From NCBI GenBank assembly GCA_037176845.1, contig JAYKXP010000163.1, forward strand, positions 1-64,000: a DNA stretch of 64,000 nucleotides, read 5' to 3'. Positions within the stretch are counted from its first letter, which is position 1. Each line of letters starts with the position of its first letter. This DNA is from Paramarasmius palmivorus. Lineage: Eukaryota > Basidiomycota > Agaricomycetes > Agaricales > Marasmiaceae. Shown in pieces: positions 10,001 through 20,317 of this stretch. Below the pieces are notes generated by a model. The model was not told the DNA's origin, ran no database searches, and worked only from the letters and a program-made list of their open reading frames with translations. Position numbers and translations under genes: made by a program.

Positions 10001-10862
10001 CTCGAATATTGCTATAGGGAATTGAATGCATTATGCCAGTGAATGAACGGAAGTAAAAAGGGAGTATGTGGCTGTGTTATGACTCAGCACACCATATGTG
10101 GAAGGTGGACCAGCGTTGTGTTTTGTTTACAGTCACCGGGCGCGACGACCTCGACTCGACTCATACCGATACCATCACCATCGCCTCGTACAGCCCAGGC
10201 GCTGAATTAGGACTTCTTGGGTCAGAAAGCCAGATCAGAGGAGGTATAAGGCTGCATAAGTACCGGTGTGTGCAGCCCTACTTTTCCCTATTTTTCTTGG
10301 CTAATTTTTCTGTGCGAAGGCCAGTTTGTAAAGCTGAGGCTTGAACCAGGACCTGAGCGAAATCGGAACACGGAATATTTTTGAACGAATTCAATATCTC
10401 TCGAGGGACTGACAGAAACCACGAATTTGCCTATCACGACGAGGTACCCCACCCGATAGCTGGTCCAGGTAGCACCAAGAAGAGGAGCACTTCAATCAAA
10501 TACAGATACGGTTCAATATCCGAGGCCGAGCGCGTGTAGCCGGCTCAGGAAGACGTGTGGAAGTTCTGTTAGTTTTCCCGAAACCATCGAGTTATTCCGT
10601 CCGAGTCAATCTTGTCTGTGCTCAACACTAACAGGCAAGAGATAAGCTGTGAACGATTCCACCGCCACCCTGGACTTCGTTCAAACACATAGTACGTGTC
10701 TCCTTGCCTGTCGTATGCACAGACTAACGGCACTTTTAGCCAGTAGCTTTCGAACCAAGATCCGAATAGCTAGGACTACTGATTCATCACACAGCACGGA
10801 ATCTGACACGTAGGCCTTTCATTGCTGCTATCAAAGCGATAGCAAACCCATCTTCTTTCAGG
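10001..10862. other. intergenic, nothing recognised
   Basis: No coding frame, RNA gene or repeat could be supported. The last 150 bp or so before 10863 presumably hold the promoter of the large hypothetical gene; a pyrimidine stretch (CCATCTTCTTTCAGG) sits just before its ATG and could alternatively be a splice acceptor. Confidence 0.5.
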
Positions 10863-12941
10863 ATGTTACCCAGGTCATATTCACGCTCACAAATCACACT
10901 CGCTGTTGAAGGACATCCCCTGAAACGGCGGAGGCTGGAGAGCTTCAAGAGTGAGGCGAACCTCCCATCTTCTTCTCAGTCGCGGGCTATCCAACTGTCT
11001 CCGTCGCCTTCATGTTCACGTATTCCACCACCTTCTTCCCATGAACTCCGAACTTTTGTCGGGGCTATACCACCTCGCGCAGACTCACCTGTGCCTACAG
11101 AACCAGACGCGGATCACGCAGACCGAGCTGACGTCGAGAGGGACCTAAAGAGGAGATGGGGTATTCGCGTCAAGGATTACGCACGTCTACCTCCTCCTAT
11201 GTCTCCGAGAAAAGACAAAGTCAAGCAAAGGGCCACAGATTCGGACGAGCGAGTCTGGGAGGCATTCTTTGCTAAAGATGCTATGGGCCAATACGAGTGG
11301 TTCATGAGCCGCGGAAGCAAGGAATGGCTGATTTTACAATGGGAAGCCACAGAGGTGCTGGAGGAGAGTCAGGAGCGAGACGAGAGGACAGAAGAGGATG
11401 TGACAAAGATGCCGCCGCCTATACAGCAGCTCGGCGAGAAATTTCTTCAGTCCAGTCCTGGTCCGAGTCGTAGTCTTCGACCACTGGTTCGCACAACACA
11501 TAACCCATTGGTAATAACTTGCAAGAGGAGGACTCCATCGCCTCCATCGACTAGTTCACAGCCCGTGTCTGAACAAGCCAGGCCACAGCATGGTTTAACA
11601 CGCCAAGACACCCAGGTTCTGAAGTTTAAACCGCCTTCGACTGCCACAGCTAACCCACGACGTGGGTTAGTCAGGCACGCACGCAGTCCCAGGACCATGA
11701 CTTCCATAAAAACTAGCTCTAATTCTGGATGCACGACGCCACCAAACTCCACCGCTTCGACTTGTTTACAAACCCCTAACAACGAAGAATATTCGAAAAC
11801 ACCACTGTTACTATCTCCTTTATTTTTGCAGCGGGAGCAACGCAGAAACATGAGGAAGCACGGGATACCAGGGAAGATATTACACCGACTTCGAGAAATT
11901 GGATGGGTCACGGAAGATGAGGCGCGGAGAAGATGGTTAGGGTGCGATTGGGACGAATACCATGAGTATGCGGTCCGAGAAGAGACACGGGGTAATACGC
12001 GAAAGCATCAAGATGAGATTGGTTACATGGGCGAGGGCGAAATTGGGTACCCTTACTATGTTATTTGGGGGAGTGTTGGGACTGGGGGATTGGGCTTCAA
12101 GAAGGGCAAACGTAAGGATTCTGAAGGCGGTCATATCAAAGAACTAGAGACGGCACAAGAGAAGGAAGAGCCTGAAGAAGAGCTCGCAGAGAGCCAGAAC
12201 GTCCACGCAACAATGAGCGGTACCATTAAGGACCTTGAGAAGGAGCAGGTGTCTCATGATCAAGAGGACGCGGCGATCACACAGGAGAGTCATGACTCTG
12301 GGTATACTGATACCGAGCCAGATAGTGGAAATACGGATCTCAAACCCGAAGAAGAGCACAACCAGAACGTGCACGCTACACTTTCTGGTTCGCTGTCTCC
12401 ACCTCCCGAGTCACCTCGGGAGCCGAGTTCGTCTACTTCCACAGCCCGTAGTTCACGACTGCAAGCTTCGCCGTCACAAAAAGAGAAAAAAAACAATCCT
12501 CTGGCACCATTGTATTTTCATGCTATCGCAGAAGATTCGTCGCTCGCCTTCAATAGGCCACCATCGAGGGACTATCGGAGGCTCCTAGGTGAGCGAGCTG
12601 GCGATGTGTGGAATTGGCTGGGAAAATGGGTAAAGTACGGGCGACCTGGGAAAGCCTTTGTGAACAGTGGTTTCTTCGAAAACGGTGCTCTCGCCGGTGG
12701 TGGGATCAAAACACAGGGCACGGTTGGGAGGGGTCTCGTGAGGAATGGTACGCTGAGCTCTATACCTGGCCTCGGAAACGGTACCCTTACACATCCGGAG
12801 TTGGATAAGGATAGGATGGACGTCGACTCCCAACCACGGACACCATCTTCACCAAAGAGGCTGGAACTTCCACCAAACTGGTTAAGCTCATTGAGTTCGC
12901 TGTCATCTAGAGGTTCAGACGACGAAATCTTACCAGGATGA
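10863..12941 (+). CDS. fungal hypothetical protein, 692 codons
   Basis: I do not recognise a named family. The frame opens with an ATG followed by a basic cluster (PLKRRRLESF), a candidate nuclear localisation signal, and long Ser/Pro/Thr-rich disordered stretches. Two ordered segments stand out: about residues 115-165 (ERVWEAFFAKDAMGQYEWFM, SKEWLILQWE) and about 320-395 (REQRRNMRKHGIPGKILHRL, EARRRWLGCDWDEYHEYAV). A third lies near 575-650 (YRRLLGERAGDVWNWLGKWV). The middle is acidic and contains two similar NVHAT-S/M-SG segments. The annotated stop is at 12939-12941, but an open frame of 61 codons in another phase follows at once, ending at 13122, and has the same composition. A splice or a frameshift near the end is therefore possible. 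Confidence 0.7.
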   Translation: MLPRSYSRSQITLAVEGHPLKRRRLESFKSEANLPSSSQSRAIQLSPSPSCSRIPPPSSHELRTFVGAIPPRADSPVPTEPDADHADRADVERDLKRRWGIRVKDYARLPPPMSPRKDKVKQRATDSDERVWEAFFAKDAMGQYEWFMSRGSKEWLILQWEATEVLEESQERDERTEEDVTKMPPPIQQLGEKFLQSSPGPSRSLRPLVRTTHNPLVITCKRRTPSPPSTSSQPVSEQARPQHGLTRQDTQVLKFKPPSTATANPRRGLVRHARSPRTMTSIKTSSNSGCTTPPNSTASTCLQTPNNEEYSKTPLLLSPLFLQREQRRNMRKHGIPGKILHRLREIGWVTEDEARRRWLGCDWDEYHEYAVREETRGNTRKHQDEIGYMGEGEIGYPYYVIWGSVGTGGLGFKKGKRKDSEGGHIKELETAQEKEEPEEELAESQNVHATMSGTIKDLEKEQVSHDQEDAAITQESHDSGYTDTEPDSGNTDLKPEEEHNQNVHATLSGSLSPPPESPREPSSSTSTARSSRLQASPSQKEKKNNPLAPLYFHAIAEDSSLAFNRPPSRDYRRLLGERAGDVWNWLGKWVKYGRPGKAFVNSGFFENGALAGGGIKTQGTVGRGLVRNGTLSSIPGLGNGTLTHPELDKDRMDVDSQPRTPSSPKRLELPPNWLSSLSSLSSRGSDDEILPG

Positions 12942-13122
12942 GAAGCTGCCGGCATCCTCTCCGCCTATAATATCTGAGCCATCTCAAGGCAGGAAACAGA
13001 GGTTGGCTGTTCCTGCTGCGAAAAAAAACGCAGGCGAGCACGAAGGCAAAGAGGTCATTGAAGAGTCCTGGACGTCGAAAACTGGGTTCAAGAGGAGTGC
13101 AAGAACGGGAGGTGGCCCATAG

Positions 13123-15578
13123 CGTAATGTCATGAGATCGAGTCCGGCATTGGTGTTGGCCTTTGATCATCGTCTGTGACACATAGCTAGTGTTTTATTG
13201 TACCTTTACTTTCTCTTCTCCTTTTGTATCTACAGCATACACGCACTCAGGTATGAACACTAGTACACGAGCAATCAATCGGCATGTAAAGACCTGGTGT
13301 ATCAGCAACTGTGGAAGTCATGTAACAGAAAGTGGTATTATATGTATCAGCCTAGTATCAGCCTGCTGTCCAGCTTGAGGGGCCAAAGTACCGGTGTATT
13401 TCTGCAATTTTGAAGGACATGCTCGTTTACACTCTAGTCTACCTACACCTCGTATAGCGAGGTCGACTTCAGCTTTCGCACAGTGTGTTCGCGAGAAAGT
13501 CTCAGGTGTGCTAGTTGGTGAAGAATGGACAGGATATACTCACGATCAACACTACAGGCAAAGGGAATGACGGCGGGAAGACATCCTCTGTGCGAAAAGT
13601 TCACGAAAAAATAAAACACACCTGAGCGCGATCATGATCTACACCGCATCCGCGGCTATAATTACGGGGGATCCATGCATCAACCTCGTGTTGGGTCTTC
13701 TGACACTGAGTTACATGTCGCAAAAGTACTGTACACCGTGCGTAGCACGGGTTAGCTTCTCCCCAGTACCTCGTTTCCTTCCATGGTCCATAGTCCACTG
13801 GAATAATCGGCGGTGTCACTGGCAGAGGCAACGTCAATGAGCTCGGCCGACGTGGGCGCGTCCGAGTCGAAGCCTGCAGCAGGTCATCAGCATTAGGCAA
13901 TTCCTGATATCAGATCCCGTGCTGTTCAACTTTCGTCTTCGTGCCAGGTACGGCGGCAAATACTTACTTACCTACGTTATTCAAAACCAATCGCTGAAAC
14001 CATCTTTTCAGGCTACCGTGACCTTGTACAGACTCGTACCTCGGGCTCGTGCCCGCCAACGGTCCCCGTTGGTCCACGTTCCACATGTGGACAATGACGC
14101 CTTTCTAACTTGACACTGACATATTCTAGGGATTTGGGGTGTAGTCTTCTTTTATCTGGTAAAGGTATTCTTCATGTCGGTCTTCAGGGAGCCATTTGCG
14201 TTCTATGTGAGAGTTAGAGTAATTAAGATAGTCCAAGAGTGAAACGCACCGTGTTCGCTGTAGTCGAAAGCATAGGAAAGAAAGACTATTGCCCGAAGTT
14301 CCCCGCCTAACGACTCAGACATTTCCTCTCCGAATTCTCATGACTGGGTCTATCTTAAGCTGAAGATACCCTGTCAGAGCAGCGAAGTACTGAGTCAGGG
14401 CAGCGATATGGACATGATCGGAATGGAAAGTACCTGACAAAGCCTGTTCAAGTTTGAATAATCCGACAACGGTGTATGAGCAGGATCCTGAAATGATGTT
14501 CTTGGATCTTCCGCAGCTCTTGTGTTTGCGAGGCGGAATGTACACTTCCACCCGCATTCTCCAGGATCGTCCGATGGCCTGAAAGAACAGCCCAGTCAGA
14601 TAATATTACGACACTGATGATATATTCACACGAACACCTACTCTGATAGTATATATCTAATGTCCTACGTCCTCACGACTCAGCTCTGAGCAGTCAACAC
14701 CCCAATTTTCATGCCATCACTCCACCATAAGAGTTAACTCCGGAGCACTCTCCCTTCTCTGTCCCTCTGACAACATGCAATCCTGAATATAATGAGATAT
14801 TTGGGGTGTATACGTTGCAATAAGTTCCAGAAAAAAATCCCGAGACTCAATTCAAAGGGGAACATGTAAAATTTTCGAGATTTGCACATTGCCGTCGTGT
14901 GCACATCAAAGTGCGGTATAGTAGAAGACTCGCGTCTATCTCTCTGAATCATTTTGCATCCTCGGCCGATTCCAAGACCGTCTAAGCAATTTCCCCCCAG
15001 TTAGGTGCTCGATACCTTTTATGCGCATATTCGCACTGGCAGTACTCAGCATGAACCAGTGGAGTAAGCCCTCGAGATGATTCAGGTTTACTCACTGGTG
15101 ATTAGCCAGGTGTTGTCATAACTGCTGTGCGTGCTGTTCAGGATAAGAGGATTGGAAACTTTCCAATCCAGCGCAGCTTCGCTGATTCTGACCCGGGTAA
15201 CTGTGTGACTTTGATGTTGCCCTGGAGACCCTGTTCAGACCTTGTTGAATGGGAATGTACGAGTCGCGGGGATCGAAGAGCGCAGCTTTGTTGATTCTGA
15301 GCCGAGTAACTGTGTGACTTTGATGTGGCCCTGGAGACCCGGTTGAGTAACAGGAATATTCCCTGGTATTCCTCAATGACATGATCTACATACTACCTAT
15401 TGACTTGTGTAGACGTCCAGCAATGGTTCAGGGGATTCGTTGCGGCGGTTTCGAAATATGGAAACCCTGTTGCGCGATTGGCCAGAACCGTAGTCGTGAT
15501 AGAGTGATTGACGGTGATGCAGAGATTTTGATGCATAGAATAGCAGGGCAATATGTCCACCTCGATTAACATTCACGT
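13123..15578. other. gene-poor stretch with repeats
   Basis: No convincing gene. A block at 13450-13530 has a diverged copy at 25147-25220. A minus-strand frame at 13601-13900 begins plausibly (MPNADDLLQASTRTRPRR) but has no supporting context. Tandem repeat units lie at 15171-15235 and 15280-15344. Confidence 0.5.
15171..15344. repeat. two 65-bp direct repeat units, period 109 bp
   Basis: Units 15171-15235 and 15280-15344 share GCGCAGCTT, GATTCTGA, AACTGTGTGACTTTGATG and CCTGGAGACCC with only a few substitutions. The spacer between them is unrelated to its flanks. In the minus-strand reading frame the two units fall in different phases, so this is not a protein repeat. Confidence 0.8.
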
Positions 15579-15896
15579 TCAACGCGCTGAAAGGAGAGTA
15601 GATAGCGATTCATTGGTATGAAGGTGATCCAGTTGAGCTGAAGATATCTGATTCAGGGGCCTAGCAACGTCTAGCCCGCCTGTCAAAGGCTGGGCCATGT
15701 TTGAAGGAGTAGAAACTGCGTTGTTCGGAATTGAAGCTGAAGAAGCTGAAGGAGTGACTGGGGGTGGGGAAACGACTGGTCCGGAAGAAGGTGGTATAGA
15801 TGATGATGCTGCCGCGGCTAGTTGGGCAGCCTGGACTTGCGGATGGCTTGAAAGAAACTGAGCGAAGAAGTTGGCCAAGTTGGGATTAGCGTCCAT
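15579..15896 (-). CDS. possible first exon of a Pro/Ser-rich protein
   Basis: A 105-codon frame starting MDANPNLANFFAQFLSSHPQ followed by an Ala/Ser/Pro-rich disordered region. The start looks like a genuine N-terminus: a short amphipathic helix, then low-complexity sequence. No partner exon with a clean splice could be identified downstream, where the 15.2-kb repeats lie. It may be a small gene, a first exon or a fragment. I do not recognise the family. Confidence 0.35.
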   Translation of the reverse strand: MDANPNLANFFAQFLSSHPQVQAAQLAAAASSSIPPSSGPVVSPPPVTPSASSASIPNNAVSTPSNMAQPLTGGLDVARPLNQISSAQLDHLHTNESLSTLLSAR

Positions 15897-16234
15897 AACG
15901 GCTGAGACCTAAAGGCTAAGTTGGCTCAGAGTCAATTTGAACTAGACATCGACGCAAAGGAATCACTCACCAAAGAGTGTGGGCATAATGGTTTTCATCA
16001 CCATCGTTTCCTTTAAATCCACTCACGGATGACGAACTGTAATGGCTCCAATTCAACCCGGTTATCTACGTAATTTCACTTTAGACCCTTAAGTGCCTGT
16101 TAAACCTTTCTTTGTGTACCTATCCTGAGCTCTTCTGAGCCAGCACAGAGAGATTCACCTCCGACAATGGTGATGAAACACAAACAGATCTTTTTATCTA
16201 CTTAGGTTAGGGCCGCTACATCATTGAGATATAT
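15897..16234. other. intergenic, nothing recognised
   Basis: Short spacer between the 3' end of gene A and the ATG of the minus-strand frame at 15896. It probably holds the 3' untranslated region of gene A and upstream sequence of the other frame. No motif is supported. Confidence 0.4.
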
Positions 16235-19200
16235 TCAGCAGTAGATACGACGACGGACTTGATAGTTGTCACGGATTACTTGACGTTTAGCTGCCCTTGC
16301 AGCGTCCTTTTTTCGAATAGAGTCGTGACTTCCCGAACTTACACCCCCTCTGAGTCGCATAACCCTGAGGGTATCCTCCGAAGGCAGAACAGTCCCATGT
16401 ATCTTCCGTGCATCAAAAGACCTGAAGAGAAAGGAATCACCACCGTAACAGAATACAGCGCGAAAGTTCAGCTTACCATAGCACGTTAGCTCTTGTCTTG
16501 ATATAATACCTATATTCCAGCTGGCAAAAGCCAAACTCTGAAAATGATGCATTGGCATCCCATCTGATCTGGGAACATATAGAACGGCAAGCATCTCTGT
16601 CGGGATGCAAAGGTGCTGTATATCCCTCACACGTGAAAAGGTTGACGCCATGCTCCCCTACACGTTCACAAACCCTTCCGGTATCTCGCAGCTCTTTGTA
16701 AAGTTTCGGATGTAGAAGCTTGGTCACTTCCATCTGGTACATGGAAGCCTGAGAAACGAAACCTTCAACATTAGCGGATATGGATATTTTGGTAGAACAC
16801 ACCTTCGCATGCTTGAACAGACTTTCGATCCCTTCCAGAGTTTCAGCTTCAATTCCAGCGTAATAAACATATTCATCGGCTTTTCTACCACCGGAGGCAA
16901 GACGTGCCCCAAAGCAGCGCATGGATCCAGAGTTCCAGCGATCCTTTCCTAAACCCCGCCGAACCGACTTAACTCCACTTTTCAAGTCGATCGTAGCGGC
17001 AATTTCTTCCAACACATCTGGGGGAAATATACCGAATGCCACAAAGTCGACCTATGCGGTGTATTAAAGTTAATATCGAACAGAGTGAGTTGTAAGACTG
17101 ATAAGATACATGCCAAGGGACCACCTTCATATTCACGTACGTAGAAAACCTGTCGATGACACTTCAACAGGGTCTCTTCGTTGGGCTCAATGCAAGATAG
17201 ACCTAGCTCTTCTGTTGTGTAGATTTTTGTGGGATTCTTACGACCACCACCCTGCAAGTTTATTAAGCTGGAAAACACCAAGTCTAAGGATCAATATTTG
17301 ACACACCTGTCTTGGTTTCATTCGTTTACCCTCAGGTGCATTGCTAACTCCTGCATTTTCATATTTCTCCCTGAGTTTAGGGTCTCTGTTCAAAGGCATA
17401 ACCACCTCTCTACGGCATTTCCTAGTCTCGTCGGTCAGATCCTTGCACACAGGGCACGGTACAGGATCTCGGTAACGTGTCGCGCGGCACTGCTTTCTTA
17501 TCTGTTTTCGAAATGTTTTACGAGCTTGGCGATAATCGCGAGTATGATCGATGATGGCACGTAGGGTGACAGGAATTTCACGAAGCAGGTAAAGTGGTTG
17601 ACCTGATTCTGGGTCCATGGTATTCTGGAGATTACGTATCTCTTGGGTAAACGTACGAAACACTTGTTTCGGCTCAAGGTCTTGGACCTGTTCGTCTCGA
17701 TATGAGTATGAAAGCCCAAGGAAAAGGCACCGGAGAAAATGACACTCACTATGTAACCACGAGAGCGGAGGCCCCAAGATAACCAACGATACCAGTCTGA
17801 TTTAAAGTTATCTTCACTGAGAGCGAAGTATACGAATGCAGGGTTACTGGACTTGGGAATGATGTCGGGAAACTGACACAATGCCTCTAGAAGACTAGTC
17901 AAAATATTGGATCCTCCCTGTACTGCGATTTAGTGCCAGTGCCTGTCAATATTGCAATGTGAGATCTCACCAATGGCACTCTCTGAAATCGTGCGTCCCC
18001 CATAGTGCTAACTGCTCCGTCATGCCATTCCTTAGGCGTCCAACAGTCAATTACACCAGCCAGAGTTTCTGCAAAAGCATAGAGCCGGATAAAGATGGGT
18101 ATGTTTAACGACCCATCCCGGAATTGGAACAACGGATCGACAACCTCAGCTATGAATTTAGCCAACCCCGATTGCTGCAATCGGAATGATGGAACCAGCG
18201 TTGAGTAGAGTGAACAAGAGTTAAAGACCAAGAAATACCTTCAGTGCCCAGGAAAAAGATCCTGTACGGTACTGCACCGGTGGAACCTTCTTTATCGCTT
18301 GAATTGTCGTAGCCAAAGCAGACTGCGCCTCTTGGAACGAGGGACTAAAGAGGTCCTCCGCGAGTTGACCTTTCAGGAGAAAAGGCTGGTGGCTGAGAAT
18401 GGATCGCAACGATGATTCCCAGAGTTGACATTGCTGAAGGTGATTAACGTAGGTGGCATCTTCTCGGAAAGTTAAATCCCAACTTTGCGAAGGTCGAAGT
18501 GGTCTCAGCCTCGGCATTTCCGACTCCCCACCATTGGTTGAAACCTCCATGGAAACATCAAAAACATTATCAGCCTCGGAAGGTGTATTCTCGTTATCAG
18601 ATACAGCAAGATCCATGGGATCAGCATCGGAATCATCGGAATCATCGGAATCGTCGGAATCAAGATAGTCAGGATCATCAGCGTCGGAATCGCTGGAATC
18701 AGAATCGCTGGAATCAGACCAGAGGTATGGCCACTCCCAATCTTCAAGATCGTCGTCGTCTTCGGTATCAAAAGCCGCGATATTGCTGGCAACCTCCAGG
18801 AGAGGACTTCGCTGTTTGAAAGGACGCTGATGGGACTTTAAGTCAGTCTGCCTGGAACACTGACTAGAATTCACACACCCGGCCCACAATATGATTCTGC
18901 CATATAGCCAGGTCCTCCAATGCCTCGGTTTCCCTTCCGTCCTCCACCAAAAGAGATACGCTGATAATTAGATCGACCATATCGTCAACAGGTACGTCTT
19001 CGGACAACTCCTCTTCGCGGCATTTGCTCGCCAGCGACAACCAGCGAATGACTTGATTGATCTGGGATATTCAGAAATCAGAAATCAGTCTTTTAAATGC
19101 TGAATAACTCACAAGCGAGTCATTCTTCTTGAAGGTCTCTAACCATCTCTTTCTCCAAGGATAGTACGCAGCATCTGAAGCACTTCGAGTCTTGTACGTT

Positions 19201-19331
19201 CCTTTCGCCAGCTGCCTTAAATCCTGACTAGCTGCCCGGAGAGTTTCCTTCAGCGGTGAGGAGGATAACACAGGGATGGAAGGCGGTCCACGAGGATATG
19301 CACTGAATCGATAAGCTGGGTCGTCGTTCAT
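16235..19331 (-). CDS. gene A: TET/JBP-like 2-oxoglutarate/Fe(II) dioxygenase (candidate), 862 aa, 10 exons
   Basis: Exons by my reading: 19331-19113, 19061-18879, 18826-18239, 18174-17971, 17917-17750, 17687-17307, 17251-17114, 17051-16803, 16748-16477, 16421-16235. Total is 2589 nt with every join in frame. The C-terminus has the ligand pattern of the double-stranded beta-helix dioxygenases: His758-x-Asp760 in APLHPDRDA, distal His809 in IHGTVLP, and Arg820 eleven residues later, where 2-oxoglutarate is bound. The context around them resembles the fungal TET/JBP family, enzymes that oxidise 5-methylcytosine or thymine in DNA. Residues 1 to about 710 are a region I do not recognise. It contains PRGPPSIP near the start, a Ser/Asp tract in exon 3 and a Cys cluster at 532, 535 and 545. 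Intron 7 (17052-17113) has a GC donor. Gene B shares the same architecture. Substrate and activity are inferred, not shown. Confidence 0.75.
18601..18760 (-). repeat. acidic Ser/Asp repeat tract inside gene A exon 3
   Basis: The DNA is a degenerate trinucleotide/hexanucleotide repeat (ATCGGAATC and variants on the plus strand). It encodes alternating Ser and Asp residues (SDSSDSDADD, DDSDDSDDSD) at about residues 160-205. Gene B lacks this tract at the equivalent place, which explains most of the 46-codon difference in exon 3 length. Confidence 0.8.
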
Positions 19332-20308
19332 TGTTGAGGTATTAGCTCACGTTACGAACATGGACGAATCCCTTTTAGATGATCGATAACCTATACTAAT
19401 CAATCATGTCTGTTGGGGCCTGTTATCTTCTGCTTCAAAGGCTTATCATTCTTCCCCCATAGGTTTCTGTAGAGTTATTGGCAAAGGTGACCCGAGTTCT
19501 TGAAGCATGCGGAATTAGTTCATGATGAAGTTAGACAGAAGCTTATCTCTTGAGATTTGTATGTACGGCAATAGCATCAAAGACATATTGAAGGGTTTTA
19601 CATAACGATACTTGATCAATCTATGGTTACCAGATCACTGAGCGCCCCTAGTGGAGCTGAGATGTAAAGGTGCAGAGGTGAAGCGAACCAATCACATGAA
19701 ACAAAAACCCTCTAGCCTTAATATAGACTCAGATACACCATATCTGAGTAATCTTGATTCGAACCGTCAGACGGGGGTTGTTGGCGGTTAATTTAGAACT
19801 CTGTTGCGTTAAAAAGAGCGTAGGTTCTTGCGTGCATCACCAACGCAATGCTAGCCGTTTGTTCTGTTCGACGGACTGAATGTCGTGTTAGGTCATGGTG
19901 GTGACATCGGAATGCTATGGGGTTCGTTCTTGCAAAATATGAAGGGGAGATCGTCTGATTTGATGCACACAAAAGCGTGAGTACACTGGGAGCGAATTTG
20001 GCATCGCGCAGAAATGATAGTGACTTCTAGTGTATTCCGAGTGAGGGTTGTCGAAGTTTAGGGGTTGAGACGAGGGGTCAAATTTGGGAGTCTTCGGTGG
20101 TTGTTCTCGGGTAGAACCGAGGTGAATCGAATTGGGGCTGTTTCGCTATAGGTGATGGGTGACTGAAAGCTTATAAGGCGTTGGTCACGTTGTATCCTTC
20201 ATTATCGAGGGTGACCGAGGGAGAAGGGGCTGAGTATACGAGGGATGAAGAAATACGAGAAGAACAACCTAGTAAGTGGCTGAGGTATGGGGAAAAGCCG
20301 CGGACATC
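19332..20308. other. upstream region of gene A, no gene recognised
   Basis: Contains the presumed promoter of gene A. No frame with coding character is supported. A plus-strand open frame begins near 20181 and runs into the Mutator-like element at 20318, but its codons have no recognisable content. Confidence 0.5.
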
Positions 20309-20317
20309 GCTGCCCAC
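20309..20317. repeat. left target-site duplication of the MULE
   Basis: GCTGCCCAC directly before the left terminal repeat; the same nine bases follow the right terminal repeat at 21242-21250. Confidence 0.9.

Noticed and set aside
11447..11911. Minus-strand frame of 154 codons
   Set aside because: Antisense to the large hypothetical gene; it reflects the Ser/Pro codons of the opposite strand.
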